Assembly: GCF_004851605.1 (NCBI RefSeq)
Contig: NZ_CP031093.1
Coordinates: 2,170,001-2,234,000 of the forward strand
Origin: Hydrocarboniclastica marina
GTDB lineage: Bacteria > Pseudomonadota > Gammaproteobacteria > Pseudomonadales > Oleiphilaceae
DNA length: 64,000 nt
Reading direction: 5' to 3'
In this document: in pieces, positions 42,354 through 51,063 of the stretch
Layout of the letters: every line of letters starts with the position of its first letter
Numbering within the stretch: position 1 is the stretch's first letter
Program-made: the position numbers and the translations under genes
The notes under the pieces: generated by a model
Seen by the model: the letters and a program-made list of their open reading frames with translations, nothing else
What the model was told of the DNA's origin: nothing
Databases searched by the model: none

Positions 42354-43328
42354 TCAGTGGCCGTAGACTACGGCATAACCGGTAACGGTCAGGTCGGTCA
42401 TATAGATTGATCCTATAGACGCGCCGTTACCCATCGTAATGTCGGTAAGGTCCAGATCGCCGGAGAAATCCTGCACCCATATGCCCAACGCGTCCTCGCC
42501 GTTAGTGAAGTAACCTTCAACGACGCCAACATCAACCTGAGCGTGGGCGTAGGAAATCACATTGCCGTTTGCGTCACCGGCGCCGTTGACGATGACAGAC
42601 GACTGTCCACGACGGTTATGAAGCTCGAATCCGAGACTGGTACCCATGAAAGGCAATGTCATTTCACCAGCCGCAGTGAAATAGGCGTTGATATTCATGC
42701 TGTTCGATTCTTCCTGAACAACTACATCAATCGGCCCAAGGTAGCCGTCGATTTGCATGTCCGATACCAGCACAGTGGCGTCCGGGTTTGCGGCGGCCAG
42801 GTAGCCGACGTTGTTCGCATTTCCTTCCTGCCTGGCCAGCGATACACTGCCAATCGCCAAACCGAAGTCAACGGGATTGCCATCCTGCGACCGCAGGGAG
42901 ATCACAAGGTCGCCATCACTCACATTCTGGAAGTACTCGAGGTAAACGGGGTTTCCGTCAGCATCGAGGTAGCTGCCCTGGTACCCCTGGTACTCCTGCG
43001 CGAAAACGCCGTTATTACCGAGGTCGGCTAGCTCGTCTTTTCCCGCGACGTCTACGGTCAGGCGGAGGTTATCCAGCGCGTCAGCGGCGCCGTAGTCCGC
43101 GACTTCACCCGAGTGGCCACCAAGCCTCAAGCCGTTAATGACCAGAAAGCCCTGGTCTTCGTAGGCAATCTCTTTGATGCTCACATTCGCACTCAGATCG
43201 ATAGTAACGCCAGCCTGGCCAGTGACGTCTGCCATTGAGACGTCATCCAGAACACTGAACTCCGCCTGGGCTGTAAACGAAGTAGCGGATATTGCGGCTA
43301 CCAGAGCGATTCTTTTCAGGCCTTTCAT
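42354..43328 (-). CDS. secreted DUF6160/FilA-like paralogue 4
   Basis: 324 aa; signal peptide KRIALVAAISATSFTAQA, mature start EFSVLDDVSMADVTGQAG (Ala replaces the usual Gly before DVTGQ). Compared with paralogues 1-3 it has two acidic insertions: YLDADGNPVYLEY near residue 120 and NGAGDANGNVISY near 250. The first has the DxDGN spacing of calcium-binding loops. It ends VTGYAVVYGH instead of VTAETVIYGH and has GIWVQDFSGD for AVNVQDFSGD. It is the most diverged copy. GGAG precedes the start. Confidence 0.84.
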   Translation of the reverse strand: MKGLKRIALVAAISATSFTAQAEFSVLDDVSMADVTGQAGVTIDLSANVSIKEIAYEDQGFLVINGLRLGGHSGEVADYGAADALDNLRLTVDVAGKDELADLGNNGVFAQEYQGYQGSYLDADGNPVYLEYFQNVSDGDLVISLRSQDGNPVDFGLAIGSVSLARQEGNANNVGYLAAANPDATVLVSDMQIDGYLGPIDVVVQEESNSMNINAYFTAAGEMTLPFMGTSLGFELHNRRGQSSVIVNGAGDANGNVISYAHAQVDVGVVEGYFTNGEDALGIWVQDFSGDLDLTDITMGNGASIGSIYMTDLTVTGYAVVYGH

Positions 43329-43635
43329 CTCGATTCTCCAGATTTTTCGTAGCTAATTTTTAGCTTTTATAGTTTCCCCACGCTTGCAGGATACTTCTTT
43401 CGTCGAACCTAAACAGAGATGAACTCTACATTTCCATTTCGTTAACTATCCGGATTTTGGGTCAGAATACGGCTCAGGCCTGAGTCGCCATCTCAGCACC
43501 CGCTAGACGCAACTGAGGACTTTAGCTGCAACTCAGGAGCTACAACTTCACACCCTAGCGGCTGGTTAGGTGCCTTTAGAACGAAAAAAAGCCACCCCGG
43601 AGGGTGGCTTTCAGAACGATCGGAGATCGTAGGGC
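43329..43635. other. interval between paralogues 4 and 5
   Basis: No gene. It carries the terminator of paralogue 5 at its right end. An AGCTAA-TTT-TTAGCT palindrome (43351-43365) lies 23 bp upstream of the paralogue 4 start, in its likely leader. Nothing else recognisable. Confidence 0.5.
43584..43608 (-). terminator. terminator after paralogue 5
   Basis: GCCACCC-CGGA-GGGTGGC stem-loop followed on the minus strand by seven Ts. It lies 28 bp after the stop. Confidence 0.9.
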
Positions 43636-44607
43636 TTAGTGACCGTAGATTACAGTCTCTGCAGTGACGCGAAGATCGGTCATGTAGATGGAGCCGATTG
43701 ACTCACCGTTACCCATGGTGATGTTGGTCAGGTCCAGGTCACCGGAGAAGTCCTGAACGTTAACCGCCAGAGCATCTTCATCGGCTGCAAAGTAGTCTTC
43801 AGCAACGCTGATATCAACCTGTGCGTGAGCGAACGAGATTGGGTTTCCATCGGTATCAGTATCCGTGGTCAGCACAGTCGATTGGCCGCGACGGTTATGC
43901 AGTTCGAAGCCCAGGCTGGTGCCCATGAACGGCAGGGTCATCTCGCCGCCTGCAGTGAAGTAAGCGTTGATGTTCATGCTGTTGGACTCTTCCTGAACAA
44001 CGACATCGACCGGACCAATGTAGCCATCAACCTGCATATCAGAAACCAGCACAGTGCTGTCAGGGTTTGACGCAGTCAGGTTACCGATGTTCGTAGCGTT
44101 TCCTTCCTGCTTGGCCAGGGATACGCTGCCGATCGCCATACCAAAGTCAACTGCCTGACCATCAGTCTGCGAACGCAGGGAGATTACCAGGTCACCATCG
44201 CTGATAGCCTGATCAGTTTCGATATTCACAGCGTTGCCGTCAGCATCAGTATAGTTGCCTTGACCACCAAGATATTCGCCAGCGAAAACGCCACCGTTGC
44301 CCAAGTCAGCAGTTGCGTCGGTACCAGCTACGTCAACGGTCAAGCGAATGTCGTCGAGCGCGTCTACCGCGCCGTTCGCAACTTCACTTGAGTTACCACC
44401 TAATTTCAATCCGTTGATTACCAAGAAACCCTGATCTTCATACGCGATTTCTTCAACGCTTACGTTGGCGCTCAGATCGATCGTGACACCTGCCTGACCG
44501 GTCACGTCTCCCATGGCTGAATCATCCATCGCCTTCAGGTCAGCTTGCGCTGCAAAAGGGGCGGCGGCAATTGCGGTTACGAGTGCAATTTTTTTCAGGC
44601 CTTTCAT
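43636..44607 (-). CDS. secreted DUF6160/FilA-like paralogue 5
   Basis: 323 aa; signal peptide identical to paralogue 3, mature start DLKAMDDSAMGDVTGQAG. It shares with paralogue 4 two acidic insertions at the same places (NYTDADGNAVNIE and TTDTDTDGNPISF), both with DxDGN spacing, so 4 and 5 form a subgroup. Other blocks are as in paralogue 3, ending SIYMTDLRVTAETVIYGH. TAGGAG lies about 7 nt before the ATG. It is the upstream-most gene of the array in transcription order, but every copy has its own terminator, so each is probably monocistronic. Confidence 0.84.
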   Translation of the reverse strand: MKGLKKIALVTAIAAAPFAAQADLKAMDDSAMGDVTGQAGVTIDLSANVSVEEIAYEDQGFLVINGLKLGGNSSEVANGAVDALDDIRLTVDVAGTDATADLGNGGVFAGEYLGGQGNYTDADGNAVNIETDQAISDGDLVISLRSQTDGQAVDFGMAIGSVSLAKQEGNATNIGNLTASNPDSTVLVSDMQVDGYIGPVDVVVQEESNSMNINAYFTAGGEMTLPFMGTSLGFELHNRRGQSTVLTTDTDTDGNPISFAHAQVDISVAEDYFAADEDALAVNVQDFSGDLDLTNITMGNGESIGSIYMTDLRVTAETVIYGH

Positions 44608-44691
44608 TGTATTCTCCTAAACTTGGCGTTTCGTAGAAAATCGTTGTTCTTGTTACGGCTATTTCCTTGAAACCGTGGTGCAAGTTTTACA

Positions 44692-44755
44692 GGAAAACTG
44701 GTTGTGTTTTGAGATGTTGCGCACAGTTGGGGCGCTCAAAAATTACCAGTTTTCC
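44692..44755. promoter_or_regulatory. spaced inverted repeat upstream of paralogue 5
   Basis: GGAAAACTGGT (44692-44702) and ACCAGTTTTCC (44745-44755) are perfect 11-bp inverted arms 42 bp apart. They lie in the 192 bp between paralogue 5 and the exported protein upstream. The left arm contains most of the 13-bp motif shared with paralogue 1. Possible dimer or looping operator, or a large stem. Confidence 0.4.
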
Positions 44756-44799
44756 ACGGCGCAATTAAGTCGGCACCTGAATTAATTCTGTGTTCGCGG

Positions 44800-45375
44800 C
44801 TACTTCCCAGTATTTGCAGGGGCTACGAAGACTTTCGGTTCATAATCCCTTTGCGTAGCCGCTCCAAAAGTTACATTTTCTTCAGAATCCTGCTCGTAGT
44901 TTGTCGCGGTAACGACCGCGTGTCCGTTCAGGTATTCCGTTTCGACGTTAATCTGCGGTTTGTCGCTCTTGCTCTCACTCGGCTGATAGAGATAAACCAC
45001 TGCAGAACCGAGAATGGCGCCGTTTTGAGCCTGTGCCTGGAGAGACTGGCGTACGGCACCCAACACGAGGGCGGCGTTGATATTCTCCTGCTCGGAACCG
45101 GGGGGCACAGCCCAGACAAATCGCACTTTGCCGCCGGGAAACAACGCGGCACCGAAAGGCGCAAAATCGCCATGGGTTTCCAGTATGGTCTTGGCTTTGC
45201 GCAGGGCGTGGCCCGACAGGTATTTGATGTTCTGGTCTGCCTCTTTCCTGATCTGTTCCTGTGTGACCTGCTCAGCTGCACCCGGCTCCTGGGCTTGTGT
45301 CGCCGGAGCCACCGAGCCGAGGCCCATCAAGAAAAGAGAAAACAGCGTTGTACGGCTAAAACGGGTTTTCAGCAT
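44800..45375 (-). CDS. exported protein of unknown function
   Basis: Family not recognised. The protein is 191 aa from MLKTRFSRTTLF, where AGGTAGGA lies 5-6 nt upstream. The signal peptide ends near PATQAQ, and a helical stretch (AAEQVTQEQIRKEADQNIKYL) leads into a compact domain (GDFAPFGAALFPGGKVRFVWA ... LVLGAVRQSLQAQA ... VVYLYQPS). It has no cysteine in the mature part. The GxxxPFGAxL and VVYLYQ patterns recall small periplasmic proteins of marine gammaproteobacteria, but I cannot assign a role. It is divergent from pabB and transcribed toward the paralogue array. Confidence 0.75.
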   Translation of the reverse strand: MLKTRFSRTTLFSLFLMGLGSVAPATQAQEPGAAEQVTQEQIRKEADQNIKYLSGHALRKAKTILETHGDFAPFGAALFPGGKVRFVWAVPPGSEQENINAALVLGAVRQSLQAQAQNGAILGSAVVYLYQPSESKSDKPQINVETEYLNGHAVVTATNYEQDSEENVTFGAATQRDYEPKVFVAPANTGK

Positions 45376-45495
45376 AATTTTCCTACCTTGTCTATTGCTA
45401 CAGCGGGAGAAGGCTCTGTCTACCCCGCACGACGTTCGACAGTCGAAACAGTGCCAGCGTTCGAGAATAATTTTGTATAACAGCTTCAAAAGTCT

Positions 45496-45509
45496 GTGAT
45501 AATAATCAC
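45496..45509. promoter_or_regulatory. small palindrome between the exported protein gene and pabB
   Basis: GTGAT-AATA-ATCAC lies in the 156 bp between divergent genes. It resembles half of a Fur-type GATAAT array but does not match a full 19-bp Fur box. It could be an operator for either gene. Confidence 0.28.
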
Positions 45510-45531
45510 TTTCAGCAGTTCAGGTTCACCC

Positions 45532-46866
45532 GTGCACTACACCGCCCTTCAGGTTACGTCGGCCCATCATCTAGAGCGTTTTCTTGGCCAGATCGCAAGC
45601 TTACCGGGATTCGTCTGTATAGGCACCCCACCCTCCCGGACCAAAGCGTTCCGCGGCCAATGGCTGGCGGCGAAGCCTATTCAATACCTCTGCCTGGCAG
45701 GCGAGAGCCGTGCCAGTCTGGCGCGCAAGGTTCTCCTGGCCATGGCACCTCTGCACGAAAGCACCCGACTCGCGGGCATACTCGACTACGATGCGGGATA
45801 CAGCCTCGAGCCTGCAATCCGACAATGGCATTCACCGGCCTCTCGCCAACCCATACGAATCGGCGTCTACGCCTGGTGGCTGGAGCCCGATCTGGCGGGC
45901 GACGGGCTCCGGCTTTGCCGAACGCCCGACTGCCCTGCTAGCATTGAGCAAGAGATTCTCTCGCTGTTGCAAGCCTCAAGGGCCGTTCATGGCCAAGGTC
46001 TGCCTCGATTCTCAGCAAAGCCTTTTCGAGCAGATCTTTCGCGTCAACAGTATGTTGATGCGGTATATAAGGTGCAGCACTACATACAAAATGGCGATAT
46101 CTACCAGGCAAACCTTTCACAGCGTTTTGAAAGCACATACACGGGTTCGCTCTGGCAGGCATTCAGCCAACTCTGCAAAAAATTCCCGAGCCCCCATTGC
46201 GGCTATCTCAAACTCGGCACAGAGACTGTGCTGAGTATCTCTCCGGAGAGTTTTCTGGAAATCAACAAGGGCAGCGTTCGTACCCAGCCCATCAAGGGTA
46301 CGCGCCCGAGGGGCCGCTTCGCCCATGAGGATCAGCTGCAGGCCGAAAAACTCAAAGCCAGCGCCAAGGACCGGGCCGAAAACATCATGATCGTCGACCT
46401 GTTGCGCAACGATCTCGGCCGCGTCAGCGAAACAGGTTCAGTCGTGGTGGAATCACTCGCCGAGCTGCACAGTTTCGTGAATGTGCACCATCTGGTAAGT
46501 ACAGTGTCTTCCAGACTCAAGGCAGGGATTCATCCCTTCGAAGCCCTGCTCTGGTGCTTCCCGGGCGGGTCAATAACAGGCGCGCCCAAGATCCGCGCCA
46601 TGGAGATTATTGCAGAGCTGGAGGTTAGCCCGCGCGGGCCCTACTGTGGCTCGCTGTTCTGGTTGAATGGTGAGGGCAAGCTGTACAGCAACATCGCTAT
46701 ACGCACGCTGTACGCACGGGATGAGAAACTTTACTGCCATGGCGGCGGCGGCGTAGTGGCTGACTCGAGCCCAGCCGGCGAATATCAGGAAACGCTCGAC
46801 AAGGTTGGCCCCTTGATGAAGGAGCTTTCCGGAAATGCGCAGATACTGGCGCCAGCAGACCCTTAA
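45532..46866 (+). CDS. pabB: aminodeoxychorismate synthase component I
   Basis: Converts chorismate plus ammonia (from PabA) to 4-amino-4-deoxychorismate, the entry to p-aminobenzoate and folate. About 444 aa from a GTG with AGG 7 nt upstream; another GTG 36 nt earlier has no ribosome-binding site. Chorismate-enzyme signatures: QPIKGTRPRG with the active-site lysine, AENIMIVDLLRNDLGRV, and FPGGSITGAPKIRAMEI. The PIKGT motif distinguishes PabB from TrpE (PIAGT). The pabB-thrH-cysH neighbourhood is conserved in Pseudomonas. Confidence 0.94.
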   Translation: MHYTALQVTSAHHLERFLGQIASLPGFVCIGTPPSRTKAFRGQWLAAKPIQYLCLAGESRASLARKVLLAMAPLHESTRLAGILDYDAGYSLEPAIRQWHSPASRQPIRIGVYAWWLEPDLAGDGLRLCRTPDCPASIEQEILSLLQASRAVHGQGLPRFSAKPFRADLSRQQYVDAVYKVQHYIQNGDIYQANLSQRFESTYTGSLWQAFSQLCKKFPSPHCGYLKLGTETVLSISPESFLEINKGSVRTQPIKGTRPRGRFAHEDQLQAEKLKASAKDRAENIMIVDLLRNDLGRVSETGSVVVESLAELHSFVNVHHLVSTVSSRLKAGIHPFEALLWCFPGGSITGAPKIRAMEIIAELEVSPRGPYCGSLFWLNGEGKLYSNIAIRTLYARDEKLYCHGGGGVVADSSPAGEYQETLDKVGPLMKELSGNAQILAPADP

Positions 46867-46955
46867 TTGATTATCCGTGGCGCTTGAGGGGAATGAAGAA
46901 GTACGAGGTGCCGGCCTTCAGCTCATGCCGAAAGCCAGGCTTTCCATTTCAGGAA

Positions 46956-47573
46956 TCAGACCTGTAGATCCCGCTCGCTCAACTTCACGAACTGCTCTTT
47001 CAAAGCCGGGAAGGTGTCCACCGACGGGAATTGCGGGAACTCCCGGATGACGTTGTCAGGCGCATGAAACAGAATACCGGCCTCTGCCTGGCCCAGCATA
47101 GTCGTGTCATTGTACGAGTCGCCGGCTGCAATAACCCGGTAGTTCATGAGCTGGAACGCACGCACAGCCTGACGCTTGGGGTCGCGTTGGCGCAGGTGAT
47201 AGTTGACGATTCGGCCATCCTCCGCGACTTCCAGCTTGTGGCACAACAACGCCGGGTGCCCCAGTTTAGCCATAAGCGGCATAGCGAACTCGTAGAAAGT
47301 GTCAGAGAGAATGACGACCTGGAAGCGCAGTCGAAGCCAGTCCAGAAACTCAGCAGCACCGTCCAGAGGATCGAGTTCACCAATGACCTCCTGAATGGCT
47401 GGCAATCCGTAGCCGTGCTCATCAAGTAGCCGGAGCCGCTGCTTCATCAGTACATCGTAATCGGGGATATCACGTGTCGTTGCTTTCAGGGCCTCGATAC
47501 CCGTTTTTTCGGCGAACGCAATCCAGATTTCCGGAATTAAAACCCCTTCCAGATCAAGGCAGGCAAGTTCCAC
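46956..47573 (-). CDS. thrH: bifunctional phosphoserine phosphatase/homoserine phosphotransferase ThrH
   Basis: HAD-superfamily enzyme that dephosphorylates phosphoserine and can move the phosphate to homoserine. The 205 aa protein starts at GTG (VELACLDLEGVLIPE), fixed by AAGGAG 6 nt upstream; the family N-terminus is MELACLDLEG. HAD motifs: DLEGVL (nucleophile Asp), VVILSDTFYEF, and GDSYNDTTML. It is convergent with pabB (89 bp) and divergent from cysH. Confidence 0.95.
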   Translation of the reverse strand: MELACLDLEGVLIPEIWIAFAEKTGIEALKATTRDIPDYDVLMKQRLRLLDEHGYGLPAIQEVIGELDPLDGAAEFLDWLRLRFQVVILSDTFYEFAMPLMAKLGHPALLCHKLEVAEDGRIVNYHLRQRDPKRQAVRAFQLMNYRVIAAGDSYNDTTMLGQAEAGILFHAPDNVIREFPQFPSVDTFPALKEQFVKLSERDLQV

Positions 47574-47700
47574 AAGATACTCCTTCGAATTGAATAAGCC
47601 CTGCTTCGGCCCGACGTTCGGCCGCATGAGAATCGCTGAGCAGGAAGCCGGCTTATCATAGTAAAAGCCGGCGCGTGATGAAACGGGGATTGTAACGCGG

Positions 47701-47754
47701 CATAAGTTTATGTCATCGCATTCTTTCTAAAGCCGCGGCGCCCAATGCTAATAT
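47701..47754 (+). promoter_or_regulatory. candidate activator-dependent promoter of cysH
   Basis: CATAA-GT-TTATG palindrome (47701-47712), then a TAATAT -10 candidate (47749-47754) with no recognisable -35 at 17 bp. This is the arrangement expected for a promoter needing an activator such as CysB, whose gene lies in this window. The assignment is inferred. Confidence 0.35.
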
Positions 47755-47850
47755 CTGCGCAAACCTGGCGAGCCAAATTCGTAAAAACACATAAAAAAGC
47801 GCGTGGTTTATTCCATTCAATTAGCGCCTATCGAGATCGAGAGAGTCCAG

Positions 47851-48576
47851 ATGCAGTCAGCAGAAACCCTAGCGGCGGAACTAACCGATGACGCCTCGCC
47901 TAGAGACGTTCTAAAGAAAGCATTCCAATCGTTTGATAATATTGCGCTATCGTTTAGTGGCGCGGAAGATGTGGCGCTCATTGAGATGGCCCATCGCCTC
48001 AACCCGAACCTGAAGGTATTTACTCTGGATACCGGCCGTCTTCCGGCCGAAACCTACGAGTTTGTCGAGCGGGTTCGCCAGCACTACGGACTTCAGATCG
48101 AGGTTCTCTTCCCTGATGCCCGGGCTGTACAGGAAATGGTTGGGGAAAAAGGACTGTTCAGTTTCTACCAGGACGGGCACCAGGAGTGCTGCGGTATACG
48201 CAAGGTCGAGCCTCTGCGACGCAAGCTGTCGACGGTAGACGCATGGATCACCGGCCAACGGCGGGATCAGAGCCCCGGCACCCGCACAGAGGTGCCTCTG
48301 GTCCAGCGGGACGAGGCTTTCTCCACGGAAGAGCATGAGCTGGTCAAGTTCAACCCTCTCGCCAACTGGACGTCCAAGGAAGTCTGGGATTACATCCGCA
48401 TGACTGAGGCGCCCTACAATAAACTCCACGAGCAGGGTTATGTGAGCATCGGCTGCCAGCCTTGTACCCGGCCTGTGCTGCCGGGTCAGCATGAGCGGGA
48501 GGGGCGTTGGTGGTGGGAGGAGAGCACTCAGAAGGAGTGCGGGCTTCATGCCGCCAATGTGATCGCTAAAGTATAG
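47851..48576 (+). CDS. cysH: phosphoadenylyl/adenylyl-sulfate reductase
   Basis: Reduces activated sulphate to sulphite with thioredoxin. The 241 aa protein has [14 protein letters not shown] (PP-loop) and [13 protein letters not shown]. Cysteines at 113-114 (ECCGIRK) and 202/205 (GCQPCTRPV) make the [4Fe-4S] site of APS reductases, and Cys230 in the KECGLH tail is the catalytic residue. The cluster cysteines imply APS rather than PAPS as substrate, so a cysC step may be dispensable (inference). GAGAG precedes this ATG; an upstream GTG has no ribosome-binding site. Confidence 0.94.
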   Translation: MQSAETLAAELTDDASPRDVLKKAFQSFDNIALSFSGAEDVALIEMAHRLNPNLKVFTLDTGRLPAETYEFVERVRQHYGLQIEVLFPDARAVQEMVGEKGLFSFYQDGHQECCGIRKVEPLRRKLSTVDAWITGQRRDQSPGTRTEVPLVQRDEAFSTEEHELVKFNPLANWTSKEVWDYIRMTEAPYNKLHEQGYVSIGCQPCTRPVLPGQHEREGRWWWEESTQKECGLHAANVIAKV

Positions 48577-48682
48577 GGATTTAAAAGGCGTGACGGCGTT
48601 TGGGACCAGAGCTGATCCGGTGAGACCGTTGTTTCTGTTTTAACTAGGCTGAGACAAAAACTGAAGCCAGAACAAAAGCCAA

Positions 48683-48903
48683 GGCTTTCGTCCATCGCCT
48701 GCGGCGCTGACCGAGTCACTTCTTTGGCAATAGCACCAAAGAAGTAACCAAGAAAGTGCCACCCCGCTGCGCTGCCCCTCGTACCGAGGGGTCCTCTGCG
48801 CTCCTCGCCGCGCGAAGGCGCCCCCTAAACTCGCTGCGCTCAGACAACGGGGTCGCTTTATCTTCGCGCGGCTCCGGTGCTCGACAGCTTAGAGGGGATT
48901 GGG
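48683..48903 (+). repeat. structured intergenic repeat, copy A
   Basis: Core 218 bp from TTTCGTCC to GATTGGG. Predicted elements in order: CGCC-TGC-GGCG; ACTTCTTTGG-8 nt-CCAAAGAAGT (48718-48745); CCCCTCG-TAC-CGAGGGG; outer arms CCGCGCGAAG (48808-48817) and CTTCGCGCGG (48862-48871). The outer arms enclose an inner CCCC/GGGG stem capped by a 23-nt loop starting TAAACTCGCT and ending GCTCAGACAAC. Confidence 0.9.
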
Positions 48904-48992
48904 AGTTGGCCGGTAGCTTGTGCATTTGGTTTTTCCGGTTGGACCTTGTGCTTGGTACCTTGGGCCGGGCTTCCGGCCTTAAAGACAAAGAG

Positions 48993-49210
48993 TTTCGTCC
49001 ATCGCCTTCGGCGCTGACCGAGTCACTTCTTTGGCAATAGCACCAAAGAAGTAACCAAGAAAGTGCCACCCCGCTGCGCTGCCCCTCGTACCGAGGGGGC
49101 CTCTGCGCTCCTCACCGCGCGAAGGCGCCCTCTAAACTCGCTTCGCTCAGACAACGAGGTCGCTTTATCTTCGCGCGGCTCCGGTGCTCGACAGCTTAGA
49201 GGGGATTGGG
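48993..49210 (+). repeat. structured intergenic repeat, copy B
   Basis: 218 bp, with six differences from copy A by my alignment. Two of the six form a compensatory pair in the inner stem: copy A C48824-G48850 becomes T49131-A49157 here, so CCCC/GGGG becomes CCTC/GAGG. A third difference falls in the 3-nt loop of the first mini-hairpin. Confidence 0.9.
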
Positions 49211-49308
49211 CGTTGTCTTAGGATCCGGTGAAAAAACGAAAAAGTGGGCGGGTGCTTGAGCAAAAACTGCCAGAACAATTTTTTCTTTACCTGTCACCTG
49301 GCACCAAG

Positions 49309-49539
49309 CTGACTTCCACTCCCTCCCCCTCTGAACTGGCGAGCATCGCAGCAGGCCGGGGATCAGTGGGCTCGTTGTCTGAGCACAGCGAGTTTAGAGC
49401 CCACCCCCGGCCTGCGAGAAGCACAGCGAACCGCTTGCGAAGCAAGTGGCAGGAAGGGGGTGGCGTTTTCTTGGTTACTTCTTTGTCGCTACTGACAAAG
49501 AAGTGACTCGGTCAGCGCCGTAGGCGATGGACGAAAGCC
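49309..49539 (-). repeat. structured intergenic repeat, copy C (variant subtype)
   Basis: Read on the minus strand it shares the head (TTTCGTCCATCGCC, GCTGACCGAGTC) and the 23-nt apical loop with A/B, but the stems differ in sequence: ACTTCTTTGTC/GACAAAGAAGT, a CTTGC-TTC-GCAAG hairpin, inner TGGGCTC/GAGCCCA, outer GCAGGCCGGGG/CCCCGGCCTGC. The same architecture is built from different bases. Confidence 0.85.
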
Positions 49540-49603
49540 CTGGCCGTGGCCGTGGCAGTAAAAGTTGCAAACCCAGCCGCTGCCAAGCACAAACAACCCC
49601 AAC

Positions 49604-49833
49604 CTGACTTCCACTCCCTCCCCTCTGAACTGGCGAGCATCGCAGCAGGTCGGGGATCAGTGGGCTCGTTGTCTGAGCGAAGCGAGTTTAGAGCACGCCC
49701 CCGGCCTGCGAGAAGCACAGCGAACCGCTTGCGAAGCAAGTGGCAGGAAGGGGGTGGCGTTTTCTTGGTTACTTCTTTGTCGCTACTGACAAAGAAGTGA
49801 CTCGGTCAGCGCCAAAGGCGATGGACGAAAGCC
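49604..49833 (-). repeat. structured intergenic repeat, copy D (variant subtype)
   Basis: 230 bp, nearly identical to copy C and in the same orientation. The first stem (arms 49771-49781 and 49788-49798) is intact. The outer stem has one C-A mismatch relative to copy C, and the inner stem is shorter. Confidence 0.87.
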
Positions 49834-49837
49834 TTAT

Positions 49838-49861
49838 CAGTTGCAGTTGCAGTTGCAGTTG
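49838..49861. repeat. CAGTTG hexamer microsatellite
   Basis: Four perfect tandem copies of CAGTTG, 46 bp from the cysB stop codon. Non-coding. Confidence 0.85.
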
Positions 49862-49907
49862 CAATGACAGCTGCTACGGCAATGGCAACACCAATACCTG
49901 CTATCAC

Positions 49908-50996
<1,089 letters not shown>

Positions 50997-51063
50997 GCCC
51001 CGCGTCGTTACAGTGGCTTCGGGTTGCCGACCGCAGCCACTTCTTTTCACCGGTTAAACTACC

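Larger units (their letters stand above)
48577..49907. other. 1.3 kb gene-free stretch between cysH and cysB
   Basis: No gene. It is built from four copies of a structured repeat (separate entries), two facing right and two facing left, plus a hexamer microsatellite before the cysB stop. Several ORFs of 75-120 codons span the copies in different frames; their recurrence reflects the DNA repeat, so I do not call them genes. Confidence 0.85.

Noticed and set aside
48716-49800. Several 75-120-codon open frames ending in SLSLLTKK or similar
   Set aside because: They recur because the underlying DNA repeat recurs, occur in several frames, and show no ribosome-binding sites. The pattern of change fits stem pairing rather than coding.
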